Shown here in pieces: positions 16,184 through 23,802 of a DNA stretch of 64,000 nucleotides (position 1 is the stretch's first letter; every line of letters begins with the position of its first letter). The position numbers were made by a program, and so were the translations under genes. Origin of the DNA: an uncultured Oscillospiraceae bacterium (GTDB taxonomy: Bacteria; Bacillota; Clostridia; Oscillospirales; Acutalibacteraceae); assembly GCA_958366985.1 (NCBI GenBank), contig CATXDC010000005.1:118132-182131 (forward strand). Direction: 5' to 3'. Under the pieces are notes generated by a model, which saw nothing but the letters and a program-made list of their open reading frames with translations, was not told the origin of the DNA and ran no database searches.

Positions 16184-16894
16184 ATGGGAAATTTTGATAT
16201 GAAAATTCAGGCTTTTCTGGAGACGTTTATAGAAGGCGGCGGATACAGAAATGTACTTACCGGTCTACAGAATACAATGATAATTGCCGTTTGCGGCTTA
16301 CTCATAGGTATAGTAATCGGTACTCTTATAGCAACTATAAGAGTTTTGCCTAAATATAAAACTCTTCCGAAAGTCCTCAACAGCATTTGCAGTTTTTATG
16401 TTGCTCTTTTCAGAGGTACCCCGGTTGTTGTACAGCTTCTGGTTTTCTACTATGTTATGCTTCCCCTTATGGGATTAAAGCTCAGCTCGGTTGCAGTTTC
16501 TGTAGTTGTTTTTGGTATGAACAGCGGCGCTTACATTTCAGAAATCATGCGAAGCGGTATTCAGTCAGTTGATCCCGGCCAGATGGAGGGCGGACGCTCA
16601 TTAGGTCTCAGTTATTCCACAACCATGATGCGCATAGTTATCCCTCAGGCTGTAAAGAACATCCTGCCCACACTTGGTAATGAGTTTATAGCTCTTATTA
16701 AAGAGACATCCGTTGTAAGTTTCGTTGGTGCAACTGACTTATATGTTGCCTTTAACTATATTGGTACTAACAACTATGAGTTTATGGTACCCTACCTTGT
16801 AATGGCACTTATTTATATTGCAATTGTTCTTATAATCAGTTTGCTTATAAAGATTATGGAAAGGAGTTTGAGGAAGAGTGATAGAAGTCATTAA
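16184..16894 (+). CDS. Polar amino acid ABC transporter permease
   Basis: The membrane subunit of the uptake system. The 236-residue protein has about five hydrophobic segments, beginning NTMIIAVCGLLIGIVIGTLIA near residues 30-50. The cytoplasmic EAA-like loop GQMEGGRSLGLSYSTTMMRIVIPQAVKNILP fits the HisM/GlnP family that contacts the ATPase. The binding protein is upstream and the ATPase start lies inside its last codons (17-nt overlap). A single permease gene suggests a homodimer. Substrate is probably a polar amino acid such as glutamine or cystine, but this is not resolved. Confidence 0.9.
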   Translation: MGNFDMKIQAFLETFIEGGGYRNVLTGLQNTMIIAVCGLLIGIVIGTLIATIRVLPKYKTLPKVLNSICSFYVALFRGTPVVVQLLVFYYVMLPLMGLKLSSVAVSVVVFGMNSGAYISEIMRSGIQSVDPGQMEGGRSLGLSYSTTMMRIVIPQAVKNILPTLGNEFIALIKETSVVSFVGATDLYVAFNYIGTNNYEFMVPYLVMALIYIAIVLIISLLIKIMERSLRKSDRSH

Positions 16895-17633
16895 TCTTAA
16901 CAAAAGCTTCGGCAAGCTCCATGTTCTTAAAGATATAAATATAAATATCGAAAAGGGCGAAAAGGTTGTTGTAGTTGGTCCGTCAGGTTCAGGTAAGAGC
17001 ACATTCCTCAGATGCCTTAACTGTATGGAAGATCCGACTTCAGGTCAGATTATTTTTAACGGTGTTGATATTGCCGATATGAAAGTTGATATCAACATTC
17101 ACCGTCAGAAGATGGGAATGGTTTTCCAGCATTTCAACCTTTTTAATAATAAGACAGTTCTTGAAAACATAATGCTTGCTCCTGTATATGTTGGCAACAA
17201 AAACCGCAAAAAGACAGGAAAGAGCAAGGCTGAGATAAAGGAAGAGGCCAGAAAGACTGCTATGGATCTTCTTAAGAGAATTGGTCTTGAGGATAAGGCG
17301 AATGTCTATCCCTCACAGCTCTCCGGCGGTCAGAAGCAGCGTGTAGCTATTATACGCTCCATGGCTATGAATCCTGATGTAATTCTTTTCGATGAACCTA
17401 CATCGGCTCTTGACCCTGAAATGGTAGGAGAAGTACTTTCACTTATGAAAACTCTTGCCGACAGCGGTATGACAATGGTTGTTGTAACCCACGAGATGGG
17501 CTTTGCCCGTGAGGTAGGAACTAGAGTTATATTTATGGATGAGGGAAGAATTGTTGAAGAGAACAATCCCAAGGATTTCTTTGAAAATCCCCAGAATCCA
17601 AGGCTTAAAGAGTTCCTTTCAAAGGTGCTTTAA
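16878..17633 (+). CDS. Polar amino acid ABC transporter ATP-binding protein
   Basis: The ATPase that energises the uptake system. The 251-residue protein has a Walker A GPSGSGKST at residues 34-42, the signature LSGGQKQRVAI and Walker B VILFDEPTSALDPE, with a downstream switch histidine in VVVTHEM. The start is a GTG at 16878 behind GAGGAAGA, overlapping the permease gene by 17 nt. It belongs to the GlnQ/HisP group. A strong terminator follows after the stop. Confidence 0.93.
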   Translation: MIEVINLNKSFGKLHVLKDININIEKGEKVVVVGPSGSGKSTFLRCLNCMEDPTSGQIIFNGVDIADMKVDINIHRQKMGMVFQHFNLFNNKTVLENIMLAPVYVGNKNRKKTGKSKAEIKEEARKTAMDLLKRIGLEDKANVYPSQLSGGQKQRVAIIRSMAMNPDVILFDEPTSALDPEMVGEVLSLMKTLADSGMTMVVVTHEMGFAREVGTRVIFMDEGRIVEENNPKDFFENPQNPRLKEFLSKVL

Positions 17634-17647
17634 TAAATGAGATTAAT

Positions 17648-17679
17648 AAAACGGGACAGTTTAACTGTCCCGTTTTTTG
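17648..17679 (+). terminator. Terminator of the amino acid ABC operon
   Basis: ACGGGACAG and CTGTCCCGT flank a TTTAA loop, and TTTTTTG follows on the + strand. The stem ends the SBP-permease-ATPase operon 14 nt after the ATPase stop. Confidence 0.93.
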
Positions 17680-17705
17680 TGTATCAATTAGATTTTATAT
17701 AAGTA

Positions 17706-18170
17706 TCAGCCGTTTACGTTGTAGTTAGCTGCAAGAAGATTTATAGCCTTTATAAACTTGTACATGTAGATAAACGGACCTACAATAATAAGTGAACCTA
17801 ATACATTCCAAAGCCAGAAATCAGCTGCTCCGAAATCAAAGGCTATACCACGTCGCCTGAGTTCATTACCCATTCTTGCAGAAATCTTATGGGACCATAC
17901 GATGGCGCCGATTCCGAGTGTTAGAGGTGCTACTATAAAGAGGAGCAAGCAGTAATGCATGGTTTTCTTTCCGTCATAACGGCTTGCAATGGTATTAAGA
18001 TCGTTTGCAACTGAGGTATAAAATACGATTGAGTAAATGCCAAATGTAATAAATGAAAGAAGTAAAAATATTACGATGTGGCGGTTAGTTTTGAGCTGTC
18101 TTGCAGGGGGCATGTTGGAAGCCTGAGAATAATTTTGCTGCTGATTGTCATAATTATATTGTTCGTTCAC
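17706..18170 (-). CDS. DUF4234-type membrane protein
   Basis: The product is a 154-residue protein with a short glutamine/asparagine-rich cytoplasmic N-terminus and about three or four hydrophobic segments. RHIVIFLLLSFITFGIYSIVFYTSVANDLN is characteristic of DUF4234 proteins, whose function is unknown. I take the GTG at 18170 as start because AAGGAGGTG lies just upstream; a longer ORF to 18224 lacks a site. The gene is monocistronic, transcribed from its own promoter. It might be involved in membrane organisation, but nothing here shows that. Confidence 0.75.
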   Translation of the reverse strand: MNEQYNYDNQQQNYSQASNMPPARQLKTNRHIVIFLLLSFITFGIYSIVFYTSVANDLNTIASRYDGKKTMHYCLLLFIVAPLTLGIGAIVWSHKISARMGNELRRRGIAFDFGAADFWLWNVLGSLIIVGPFIYMYKFIKAINLLAANYNVNG

Positions 18171-18192
18171 GAAGAACACCTCCTTATGGGAT

Positions 18193-18221
18193 ATATTATC
18201 ACATAATATAAGCAAATACAA
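18193..18221 (-). promoter_or_regulatory. Promoter of the DUF4234 gene
   Basis: On the - strand TTGTAT (18221-18216) and TAATAT (18198-18193) are 17 bp apart, 23 bp upstream of the GTG start at 18170. Confidence 0.6.
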
Positions 18222-18286
18222 CAATAATTTGAATATTTAAAGATTGATTTAGTGAAATATTATGTAAAATCTTAATATGTTAAAAG

Positions 18287-18316
18287 AAAAAGGGCCTCCA
18301 ATAGGAAGCCCTTTTG
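18287..18316 (-). terminator. Terminator of the putP-like gene
   Basis: Read on -, AGGGCTTCC and GGAGGCCCT pair (one G-U) around TATT and are followed by TTTTCTTTT. The stem is about 26 nt beyond the symporter stop. On + it also ends in TTTT, so it may act weakly in both directions. Confidence 0.85.
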
Positions 18317-18341
18317 AGCAGTATTTTTAATTTACATGGGA

Positions 18342-19862
18342 TTAAAATTCCTTATTCTTTTCAACCTCATCAAAGAGTTGAAGCATTTTCTCTGAAGGTT
18401 TGGCAGTGAAGAGACTTACTACAACTATAAGAATAAGACCGATTGCAAAACCGGGAGCCAGTGAATAAAGTCCTGTCATATCGGCAATTGTTTTTCCGCC
18501 GAATGGGATGTAGTCCCAAAGTATAACGGTCAAACCGCCGCCGATCATACCGGCAGCAGCACCCGTTCTTGTGGTCTTGCGCCAGAATATTGCCATAAGA
18601 ACAACGGGACCAAATGCTGAACCGAAACCGGACCATGCGTTTGAAACGAGATCCATGATTCCGTTGTCGGGATTAAGAGCGATGATAAAGGCTATAACTG
18701 AAACAACAAGAACAACTATACGGCTTACACGGAGCATGCTCTTGTCGCTTGCGTTTTTATTGATAACGCCTTTATAAAGGTCTTCGGATATAGCAGAAGC
18801 GGTAACGAGAAGCTGAGAATCAGCAGTGGACATAATAGCAGCAAGAATACCGCAAAGAATAAGTCCACCAATAAAGGGAATACCGAGACGGTTGGAGAAT
18901 ATTTCTGTAATCATGTTGATGAATACATTTTCGGTTTCGTTACCTGTGAGGGGAGAATCAGCAAAGAAAGCTTTGCCGACAATTCCGAGAAAGCATGCAA
19001 TTGAAAGAGAAATGATAACCCATACAATAGCTATGATTCTAGATTTTCTTATTTCCTTGCTGTCCTTGATAGCCATAAAGCGAACCAGAATATGAGGCAT
19101 ACCGAAGTAGCCGAGAGCCCAGGCTATCTGTGAAATTATATCTATAAATCCGAGCTTTTCACCGCCGCTGTATGCGGGACTGAGAAAGCTTGAGTCCAAA
19201 GCGTTAATGATTTCTGTGGTTTCGCCCATACCGCCCATCATCTTGATAGCAATGAAGGGAACAACCATAAGGGAGATAATCATCATGAAGCCCTGAACGA
19301 AGTCAGTCCAGCATACTGCAAGAAATCCGCCGAGGAAAGTGTAAATAAGAATTACGGCGGCACCGATGAGAAGAGCTATGGTATAATCAATTCCGAAAAC
19401 AGAAGAGAAAAGGGAAGCTCCTGCTGAGAAACCGGATGCTGTGTATACGAGGAAGAAAATCATGATGAAAACGGATGATGCAACACGAAGTACTCTTGAT
19501 TTGTCTTCAAAACGGTTTTCAAAAAATTCAGGAAGAGTAAGTGAGTTTCCGCATCTTTCAGTATATCTGCGAAGACGGGAAGAAACGATTGTCCAGTTAA
19601 GTATTGTACCAACTGCAAGACCTACTGCAATCCAAATCTGACCTGTACCTAATGCATAGATAGCGCCTGGTAATCCCATAAGCAGCCAGCCGCTCATATC
19701 TGAAGCCTGTGCGCTCATTGCTGCAACCCAACCGGAAAGGCTTCTGCCGCCGAGGAAATAGTCCTCAGAGGTTTTTGACCTTTTCATTGAGTAGACGCCG
19801 ATTGCCATCATAAGCGCAAGATAAGCGCCGAAGGCAAGTAAAATCCAAAGATTGTTACTCAA
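18342..19862 (-). CDS. putP: Sodium/proline symporter (PutP type)
   Basis: A sodium:solute symporter of the SSS family that imports proline or a related solute across the cytoplasmic membrane. About 506 residues carry 12 to 13 hydrophobic segments. Early features are SEDYFLGGRSLSGWVAAMSAQASDMSGWLLMGLPGA and SLTLPEFFENRF, close to the PutP consensus. I prefer the TTG at 19862 as start, since GAGGAG lies 8 nt upstream; the GTG at 19871 overlaps that site. The gene has its own promoter and terminator and faces away from a 480-bp non-coding stretch. Confidence 0.85.
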   Translation of the reverse strand: MSNNLWILLAFGAYLALMMAIGVYSMKRSKTSEDYFLGGRSLSGWVAAMSAQASDMSGWLLMGLPGAIYALGTGQIWIAVGLAVGTILNWTIVSSRLRRYTERCGNSLTLPEFFENRFEDKSRVLRVASSVFIMIFFLVYTASGFSAGASLFSSVFGIDYTIALLIGAAVILIYTFLGGFLAVCWTDFVQGFMMIISLMVVPFIAIKMMGGMGETTEIINALDSSFLSPAYSGGEKLGFIDIISQIAWALGYFGMPHILVRFMAIKDSKEIRKSRIIAIVWVIISLSIACFLGIVGKAFFADSPLTGNETENVFINMITEIFSNRLGIPFIGGLILCGILAAIMSTADSQLLVTASAISEDLYKGVINKNASDKSMLRVSRIVVLVVSVIAFIIALNPDNGIMDLVSNAWSGFGSAFGPVVLMAIFWRKTTRTGAAAGMIGGGLTVILWDYIPFGGKTIADMTGLYSLAPGFAIGLILIVVVSLFTAKPSEKMLQLFDEVEKNKEF

Positions 19863-19898
19863 ATAAAACACTCCTCAAAGTAAAATGTGATAACCAAT

Positions 19899-19927
19899 AT
19901 TATACTATTTTTCGTGCTTTAACGCAA
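19899..19927 (-). promoter_or_regulatory. Promoter of the putP-like gene
   Basis: On - TTGCGT (19927-19922) and TATAAT (19904-19899) are 17 bp apart, about 37 bp upstream of the symporter start. Confidence 0.65.
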
Positions 19928-20144
19928 CATCGAAGGAAAGAGAATGCAGCAATAATTACCATTTTTCAAAATTTTTATCCTGTGAATGCATTAAATTTAT
20001 AAGATTTTGGTTTCTGTTAAACGCAGCGGAAAGAGTAGTTACAAAAGGATAAAAAGCAAAAACATTTTGTTATTGATTTGTTGCCAAAAGTTAAAGGAAT
20101 GTTCACATGAAAGTAACAAAACAAAAATAAACATCGGGTATTAT

Positions 20145-20270
20145 ATACACGTACTCAAGGAGAAAGGAGCCGCACCGAGTATCCTGTAAAATGAGTACAG
20201 CTCTTACCCCTCCTCAAAGCAACCCCTCAATTTAAGAAAGAACGACTGAAGAAATTCAGTCGTTTTTTCT
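20145..20270 (+). ncRNA. Candidate small RNA with C-rich loops
   Basis: The 480 bp between the symporter and the S1-domain gene contain no convincing gene but end in a strong terminator (20242-20269). Upstream of it lies GTACTC (20151-20156), which pairs with GAGTAC (20193-20198), then an unpaired stretch with CCCCTCC and CCCCTC before the terminator stem. Such accessible C-rich motifs are typical of Gram-positive regulatory RNAs that block Shine-Dalgarno sites. I found no clear promoter (a weak TATTAT lies at 20139-20144), so the 5' end is a guess. Confidence 0.4.
20242..20269 (+). terminator. Strong orphan terminator
   Basis: ACGACTGAA (20242-20250) pairs with TTCAGTCGT (20255-20263) around a GAAA tetraloop and is followed by TTTTTCTTTT. 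No + strand gene lies upstream within 2.5 kb, so it should end a non-coding transcript. Confidence 0.92.
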
Positions 20271-20351
20271 TTTATGTGGTATTTGACAGAGAAAGTGCGC
20301 ATATTATTTTTTAGCAGTATAGTTTAAGGATGCAAAAACAGGAGGCAAGAG

Positions 20352-21314
20352 ATGAAAACATATAAGCCGGAGGGGTGGCTTATGAACACCCCGGAAAACA
20401 AAAATGCGCTCTCCAGTCTTACGGCCATAAAAGAGAGTTTCAGAACAGGAAGACCGGTAGAAGCCCGGGCAGTGCTCTGTGACAGGGAGCACAATCTTCA
20501 CGTTGATTTAGGCCTGATGAAAGGTGTAATACCAAGAGAAGAAGGCGCAATAGGTATAGCAGAGGGTTCGGTGAGGGATATAGCCATTATATCCCGTGTG
20601 AATAAACCTGTTGTTTTTGTAATAACAGGTTTTGAAAATGATGACCTTGGCAGAACATATGCGGTATTAAGCCGAAAACAGGTTCAGGAAAGATGCATGG
20701 AAGAAATCAAAACACTTCGTCCCGGAGACGTTATTGATGCCAAAGTAACACATATGGAAAGCTTCGGAGCTTTTGTGGATATCGGTGCGGGAATAAGTGC
20801 ACTTCTGCCTGTTGACAGTATATCGGTTTCAAGAATACCTCATCCGTCCCAGCGTTTTTCACCGGGAGATGACATAAAGGCGGTTGTAAAGGGAATCGAT
20901 GAAAATTACAGAATAACTTTAAGTCACAAGGAACTTCTCGGTACGTGGGAACAGAATGCGAGTTTGTTTTCTCCGGGAGAAACAGTTCCCGGAATAGTAC
21001 GCAGCGTAGAAAAATATGGAGTCTTTGTGGAGCTTGCGCCGAACCTTGCAGGACTGGCGGAATATTCTTCTGATATTGAGCCGGGACAGTGTGCAGGAGT
21101 CTATATCAAAAGCATGATACCGGAAAAAATGAAAATAAAGCTCATAATAGTGGATGCCTTTGACGGCGAAATGCCAAAAAGGGAAACACCGTATTTTACC
21201 ACGGCGGAGCATATAGACAGATGGGTTTATTCTCCGGAATGCTGTTCAAAGATTGTTGAAACAGTATTTGACGGTGAAAACGAAGAAGTCGATCAGGATA
21301 TTGATCTTCACTGA
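20352..21314 (+). CDS. S1 RNA-binding domain protein (RpsA-like, three repeats)
   Basis: A 320-residue protein with three S1-type OB folds. The first (about 38-100) is divergent. The second (about 120-188) has GDVIDAKVTHMESFGAFVDIGAGISALLP and the third (about 206-260) has GETVPGIVRSVEKYGVFVELAPNLAGLAE. It resembles the S1-domain proteins of Clostridia that combine features of S1/RPS1 homologues but are shorter than E. coli S1. It should bind mRNA or structured RNA in the cytoplasm; a specific target is unknown. AGGAGG lies 9 nt upstream. It has its own terminator at 21335-21372. Confidence 0.8.
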   Translation: MKTYKPEGWLMNTPENKNALSSLTAIKESFRTGRPVEARAVLCDREHNLHVDLGLMKGVIPREEGAIGIAEGSVRDIAIISRVNKPVVFVITGFENDDLGRTYAVLSRKQVQERCMEEIKTLRPGDVIDAKVTHMESFGAFVDIGAGISALLPVDSISVSRIPHPSQRFSPGDDIKAVVKGIDENYRITLSHKELLGTWEQNASLFSPGETVPGIVRSVEKYGVFVELAPNLAGLAEYSSDIEPGQCAGVYIKSMIPEKMKIKLIIVDAFDGEMPKRETPYFTTAEHIDRWVYSPECCSKIVETVFDGENEEVDQDIDLH

Positions 21315-21334
21315 GCAGACATAAAATGAACATG

Positions 21335-21372
21335 AAAAAAGCTGTGCTTAATTTTAGGCGCAGCTTTTCTTT
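21335..21372 (+). terminator. Terminator of the S1-domain gene
   Basis: AAAAGCTG and CAGCTTTT form the base of an imperfect stem-loop over TGCTTAATTTTAGGCG, followed by TCTTTT. It lies 20 nt after the gene's stop. Confidence 0.8.
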
Positions 21373-21381
21373 TAATGACGA

Positions 21382-21410
21382 TTGTTGCCGGAAAAGAAAA
21401 ATGATATAAT
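21382..21410 (+). promoter_or_regulatory. Promoter of the FakA-C-like gene
   Basis: TTGTTG (21382-21387) and TATAAT (21405-21410) are 17 bp apart, 39 bp upstream of the ATG at 21449. Confidence 0.65.
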
Positions 21411-21448
21411 AAAACAGCAAAATTCAAATAGAGATAAGGAGAAAGAAA

Positions 21449-21700
21449 ATGTCAGAATATAAATATGATACTCAGTTATTAATTGATGGAGAAAATCTTG
21501 ATGAGGACGCAATAAACGATTATTTTGTTTCAAATTTCAAAGGGGATTGTCTGCTGGCAGTAGGCGATGAAAATTTAATAAAAATACATTTTCATACTAA
21601 TGAACCCTGGAAAGTTTTAGAATACTGTGCCTCTTTGGGAGAAATATATGACATTGTAGTTGAAGATATGGATAGACAGGCACGAGGATTAAAGGGATAA
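21449..21700 (+). CDS. Stand-alone FakA C-terminal-like domain protein
   Basis: An 83-residue protein that matches the end of fatty acid kinase FakA (the DegV/DAK-associated domain). It has a core KYDTQLLIDGENL, then GDCLLAVGDENLIKIHFHTNEPWKVLEYC and EIYDIVVEDMDRQARG, like the FakA pattern of a glycine-rich strand, a KVHxHTN motif and an NMREQ-like end. In FakA this domain contacts the acyl-binding partner FakB. Here it is an orphan with its own promoter and terminator; whether it interacts with FakB is unknown. The ATG follows AAGGAGAAAG. Confidence 0.7.
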   Translation: MSEYKYDTQLLIDGENLDEDAINDYFVSNFKGDCLLAVGDENLIKIHFHTNEPWKVLEYCASLGEIYDIVVEDMDRQARGLKG

Positions 21701-21729
21701 AATTGCAGATTTAAGATTAAAATTAAAAG

Positions 21730-21757
21730 CCTCAAATCTTAACGATTTGAGGTTTTC
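21730..21757. terminator. Bidirectional terminator between the FakA-C and DUF2812 genes
   Basis: CCTCAAATC and GATTTGAGG flank TTAAC. On + it is followed by TTTTC and on - by CTTTTAATTTT, so it can serve both convergent genes. Confidence 0.85.
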
Positions 21758-21759
21758 AT

Positions 21760-22605
21760 TTATTTACTGTGTTTTGCTTTAAAGTATGCAATAATACTTC
21801 CTATGACGAATCCGCCGCAGATTAAAGCTGCAATCAAATCCATTGTAACGCTTCTGCCGACCTTGTCCAGCATATCCTGAGCCGCCTCTGAATAGGAGGA
21901 AACATCAAGATACAATTTTAAAAAGGAAGCTGCAAGACCAAACAGCGCCATACCTAAAATGCCGTTTATCTGTCTTTTCTTGTCTCTTAAAATATCCTCG
22001 GCGTTTCTTTCACTGTTAAATACAGACGGGTCAACAGCTTCAGGAGTTTCTGTGCAGAAATAGTGGTATCCATTGCTGCCCCAAACATATTCCCAGCCGG
22101 CGTTTTTGAATTTCTCAAGATATTCCTTGGGGTTTTCCACATTGGGAGCATAATCGGCTTTAAACTGCACTGTGCTCTTTTCGCACATAAAGAAAGTGTA
22201 TTCGGGTCTTTGGCATCTCAAAAGGAAATAACCTTCCGCAGCCTGATCGCTGAGCCATTTTTCCTCATCCTCTGTGCTGTTTGCCCCAAAGCTCTTTTTT
22301 ACGGATTCAAGACTTTCGGGGCTTTCCTCCTCACGTCTGTAAAGAATAAGTCCGCTGTCTTCGAGGACTTTTTCAAAGCCGGAATTTTCATCGTAAACCG
22401 CAAGGTTTTCACATATTCCGTTTACGGAGAACTCATAGCAGTAATTTTTAGGTTCCCATTTTTTGTATGTAAATTTACCCTGTGATACGTCAATTTCGCT
22501 GATATGCCAGCCTTCGCAGGATTTTTCCCGCAGTAATTCTGCTGTTCCTTTAAGGTCGCTGAACCACATACGGTATTTTTCGATTTTCATTGATTTATCT
22601 TTCAC
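21760..22605 (-). CDS. DUF2812 domain membrane protein
   Basis: A 281-residue protein with two soluble copies of the DUF2812 fold. The first covers about residues 9-90 (YRMWFSDLKGTAELLREKSCEGWHI) and the second about 120-190 (WLSDQAAEGYFLLRCQRPEYTFF). Two C-terminal membrane segments follow (INGILGMALFGLAASFLKLYL and LIAALICGGFVIGSIIAYF). DUF2812 proteins often pair with PadR-type repressors or other regulators, but none is next to it. Function is unknown. The GTG start at 22605 follows AAAAAGGTG on -. Confidence 0.75.
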   Translation of the reverse strand: MKDKSMKIEKYRMWFSDLKGTAELLREKSCEGWHISEIDVSQGKFTYKKWEPKNYCYEFSVNGICENLAVYDENSGFEKVLEDSGLILYRREEESPESLESVKKSFGANSTEDEEKWLSDQAAEGYFLLRCQRPEYTFFMCEKSTVQFKADYAPNVENPKEYLEKFKNAGWEYVWGSNGYHYFCTETPEAVDPSVFNSERNAEDILRDKKRQINGILGMALFGLAASFLKLYLDVSSYSEAAQDMLDKVGRSVTMDLIAALICGGFVIGSIIAYFKAKHSK

Positions 22606-22679
22606 AGTTTCACCTTTTTCTTTAAATCATAGCACTGTTATGATACAATATTTCACAGTTAAAGTAAAGGAGAAAACCC

Positions 22680-23783
22680 GTGAAAAACTCAGGACTTTAT
22701 ATACATGTTCCCTTTTGTGCAGGCAAATGTCCGTATTGTGACTTCTACTCGGCAAGAGCAGACGAAGAGTATATGGATAAATATGTTTCAGCTCTCTGTC
22801 TGGAAATAGAAAGAAAAAGCGAGGAGTATTCTTTTTCTGCCGATACAATGTATTTTGGCGGGGGAACTCCGTCACTTTTGGGAGCTAAGAGACTGAGCAG
22901 AATACTTGATGAAATCTGCAAATATTTTGCGCCAACGGAGAATTCGGAAATAACTGCTGAATGTAATCCGTCGTCAGCAGACCAAAACTTTTTTGATGAT
23001 ATTGCCCGCAGCGGCTTTAATCGTATTTCCATGGGTATGCAGTCTTTTGTGGACAGTGAACGTAAAGTCCTCGGAAGAAAAGGCAGCGGCAAAGATGTTC
23101 TAAAAAGAGTAGAGGAAGCGAGAAAAGCGGGTATTGAGAATATTTCCCTCGATTTGATGCTTGGTATTCCTAATCAGACAAGGGAGAGCTTTTCTCAAAG
23201 TCTTAATGCGTGTATAGAATCAGGAGTACCACATATAAGCGGATATATGCTGAAAATAGAAGAGGGTACGCCATTTTTTAAGATGCAGGATAAGCTTTCA
23301 CTGCCCGAAGAAGATACTGTATGTGATATGTACATTCAGATGTGCGAGACTTTTGAAAGAGCGGGTATACATCAGTATGAGGTTTCAAATTTTGCCGTAA
23401 AGGGCAAAGAGAGCAAACACAATCTTAAATACTGGCGATGTGAAGAATATCTCGGCATAGGTCCCTCAGCTCACTCCTTTATGAACGGAAAGAGGTTTTA
23501 CTACCCGAGAAGTACAGAAAAATTTATAATGTCTCCTGAAACCATTTCGGACGGAAACGGCGGAGATTTTGAGGAATACGCAATGCTTGCCCTGCGGCTT
23601 AAAGAGGGACTTAAAGAGAAAGAAACCCTCAGACGTTTCGGATTTGGAATACCGAAAGAAGTATATAAAGCTGCTGAAATATTTGAGAAAATGGAGCTTC
23701 TGGGTATTACCGAGGAGGGAATAAACCTTACTCCAAAAGGATTTTTGCTTTCAAATACTGTTATAAGTGAACTGATTTTGTAA
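22680..23783 (+). CDS. hemW: Radical SAM protein HemW (heme chaperone, CPO-III-like)
   Basis: The 367-residue protein has the radical SAM cluster motif CxxxCxxC at C13, C17 and C20 in FCAGKCPYCDFYS, followed by MYFGGGTPSLL and GGVYxxR-like repeats of the CPO family. HemW proteins insert heme rather than oxidise coproporphyrinogen; true oxygen-independent oxidases usually have an extra cysteine and are longer. The IxMGxQSF block (RISMGMQSFVDSERKVLGRK) is present. The GTG start at 22680 follows AAAGGAG. It precedes the beta-helix gene by 19 nt, but their jobs look unrelated. Confidence 0.85.
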   Translation: MKNSGLYIHVPFCAGKCPYCDFYSARADEEYMDKYVSALCLEIERKSEEYSFSADTMYFGGGTPSLLGAKRLSRILDEICKYFAPTENSEITAECNPSSADQNFFDDIARSGFNRISMGMQSFVDSERKVLGRKGSGKDVLKRVEEARKAGIENISLDLMLGIPNQTRESFSQSLNACIESGVPHISGYMLKIEEGTPFFKMQDKLSLPEEDTVCDMYIQMCETFERAGIHQYEVSNFAVKGKESKHNLKYWRCEEYLGIGPSAHSFMNGKRFYYPRSTEKFIMSPETISDGNGGDFEEYAMLALRLKEGLKEKETLRRFGFGIPKEVYKAAEIFEKMELLGITEEGINLTPKGFLLSNTVISELIL

Positions 23784-23802
23784 AGAAAAGAGGAGCGGGA
23801 AA

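Noticed and set aside
20007..20189. A 60-residue + strand ORF in the gap before the S1-domain gene
   Set aside because: No ribosome binding site, no family match, and it overlaps the candidate small RNA.
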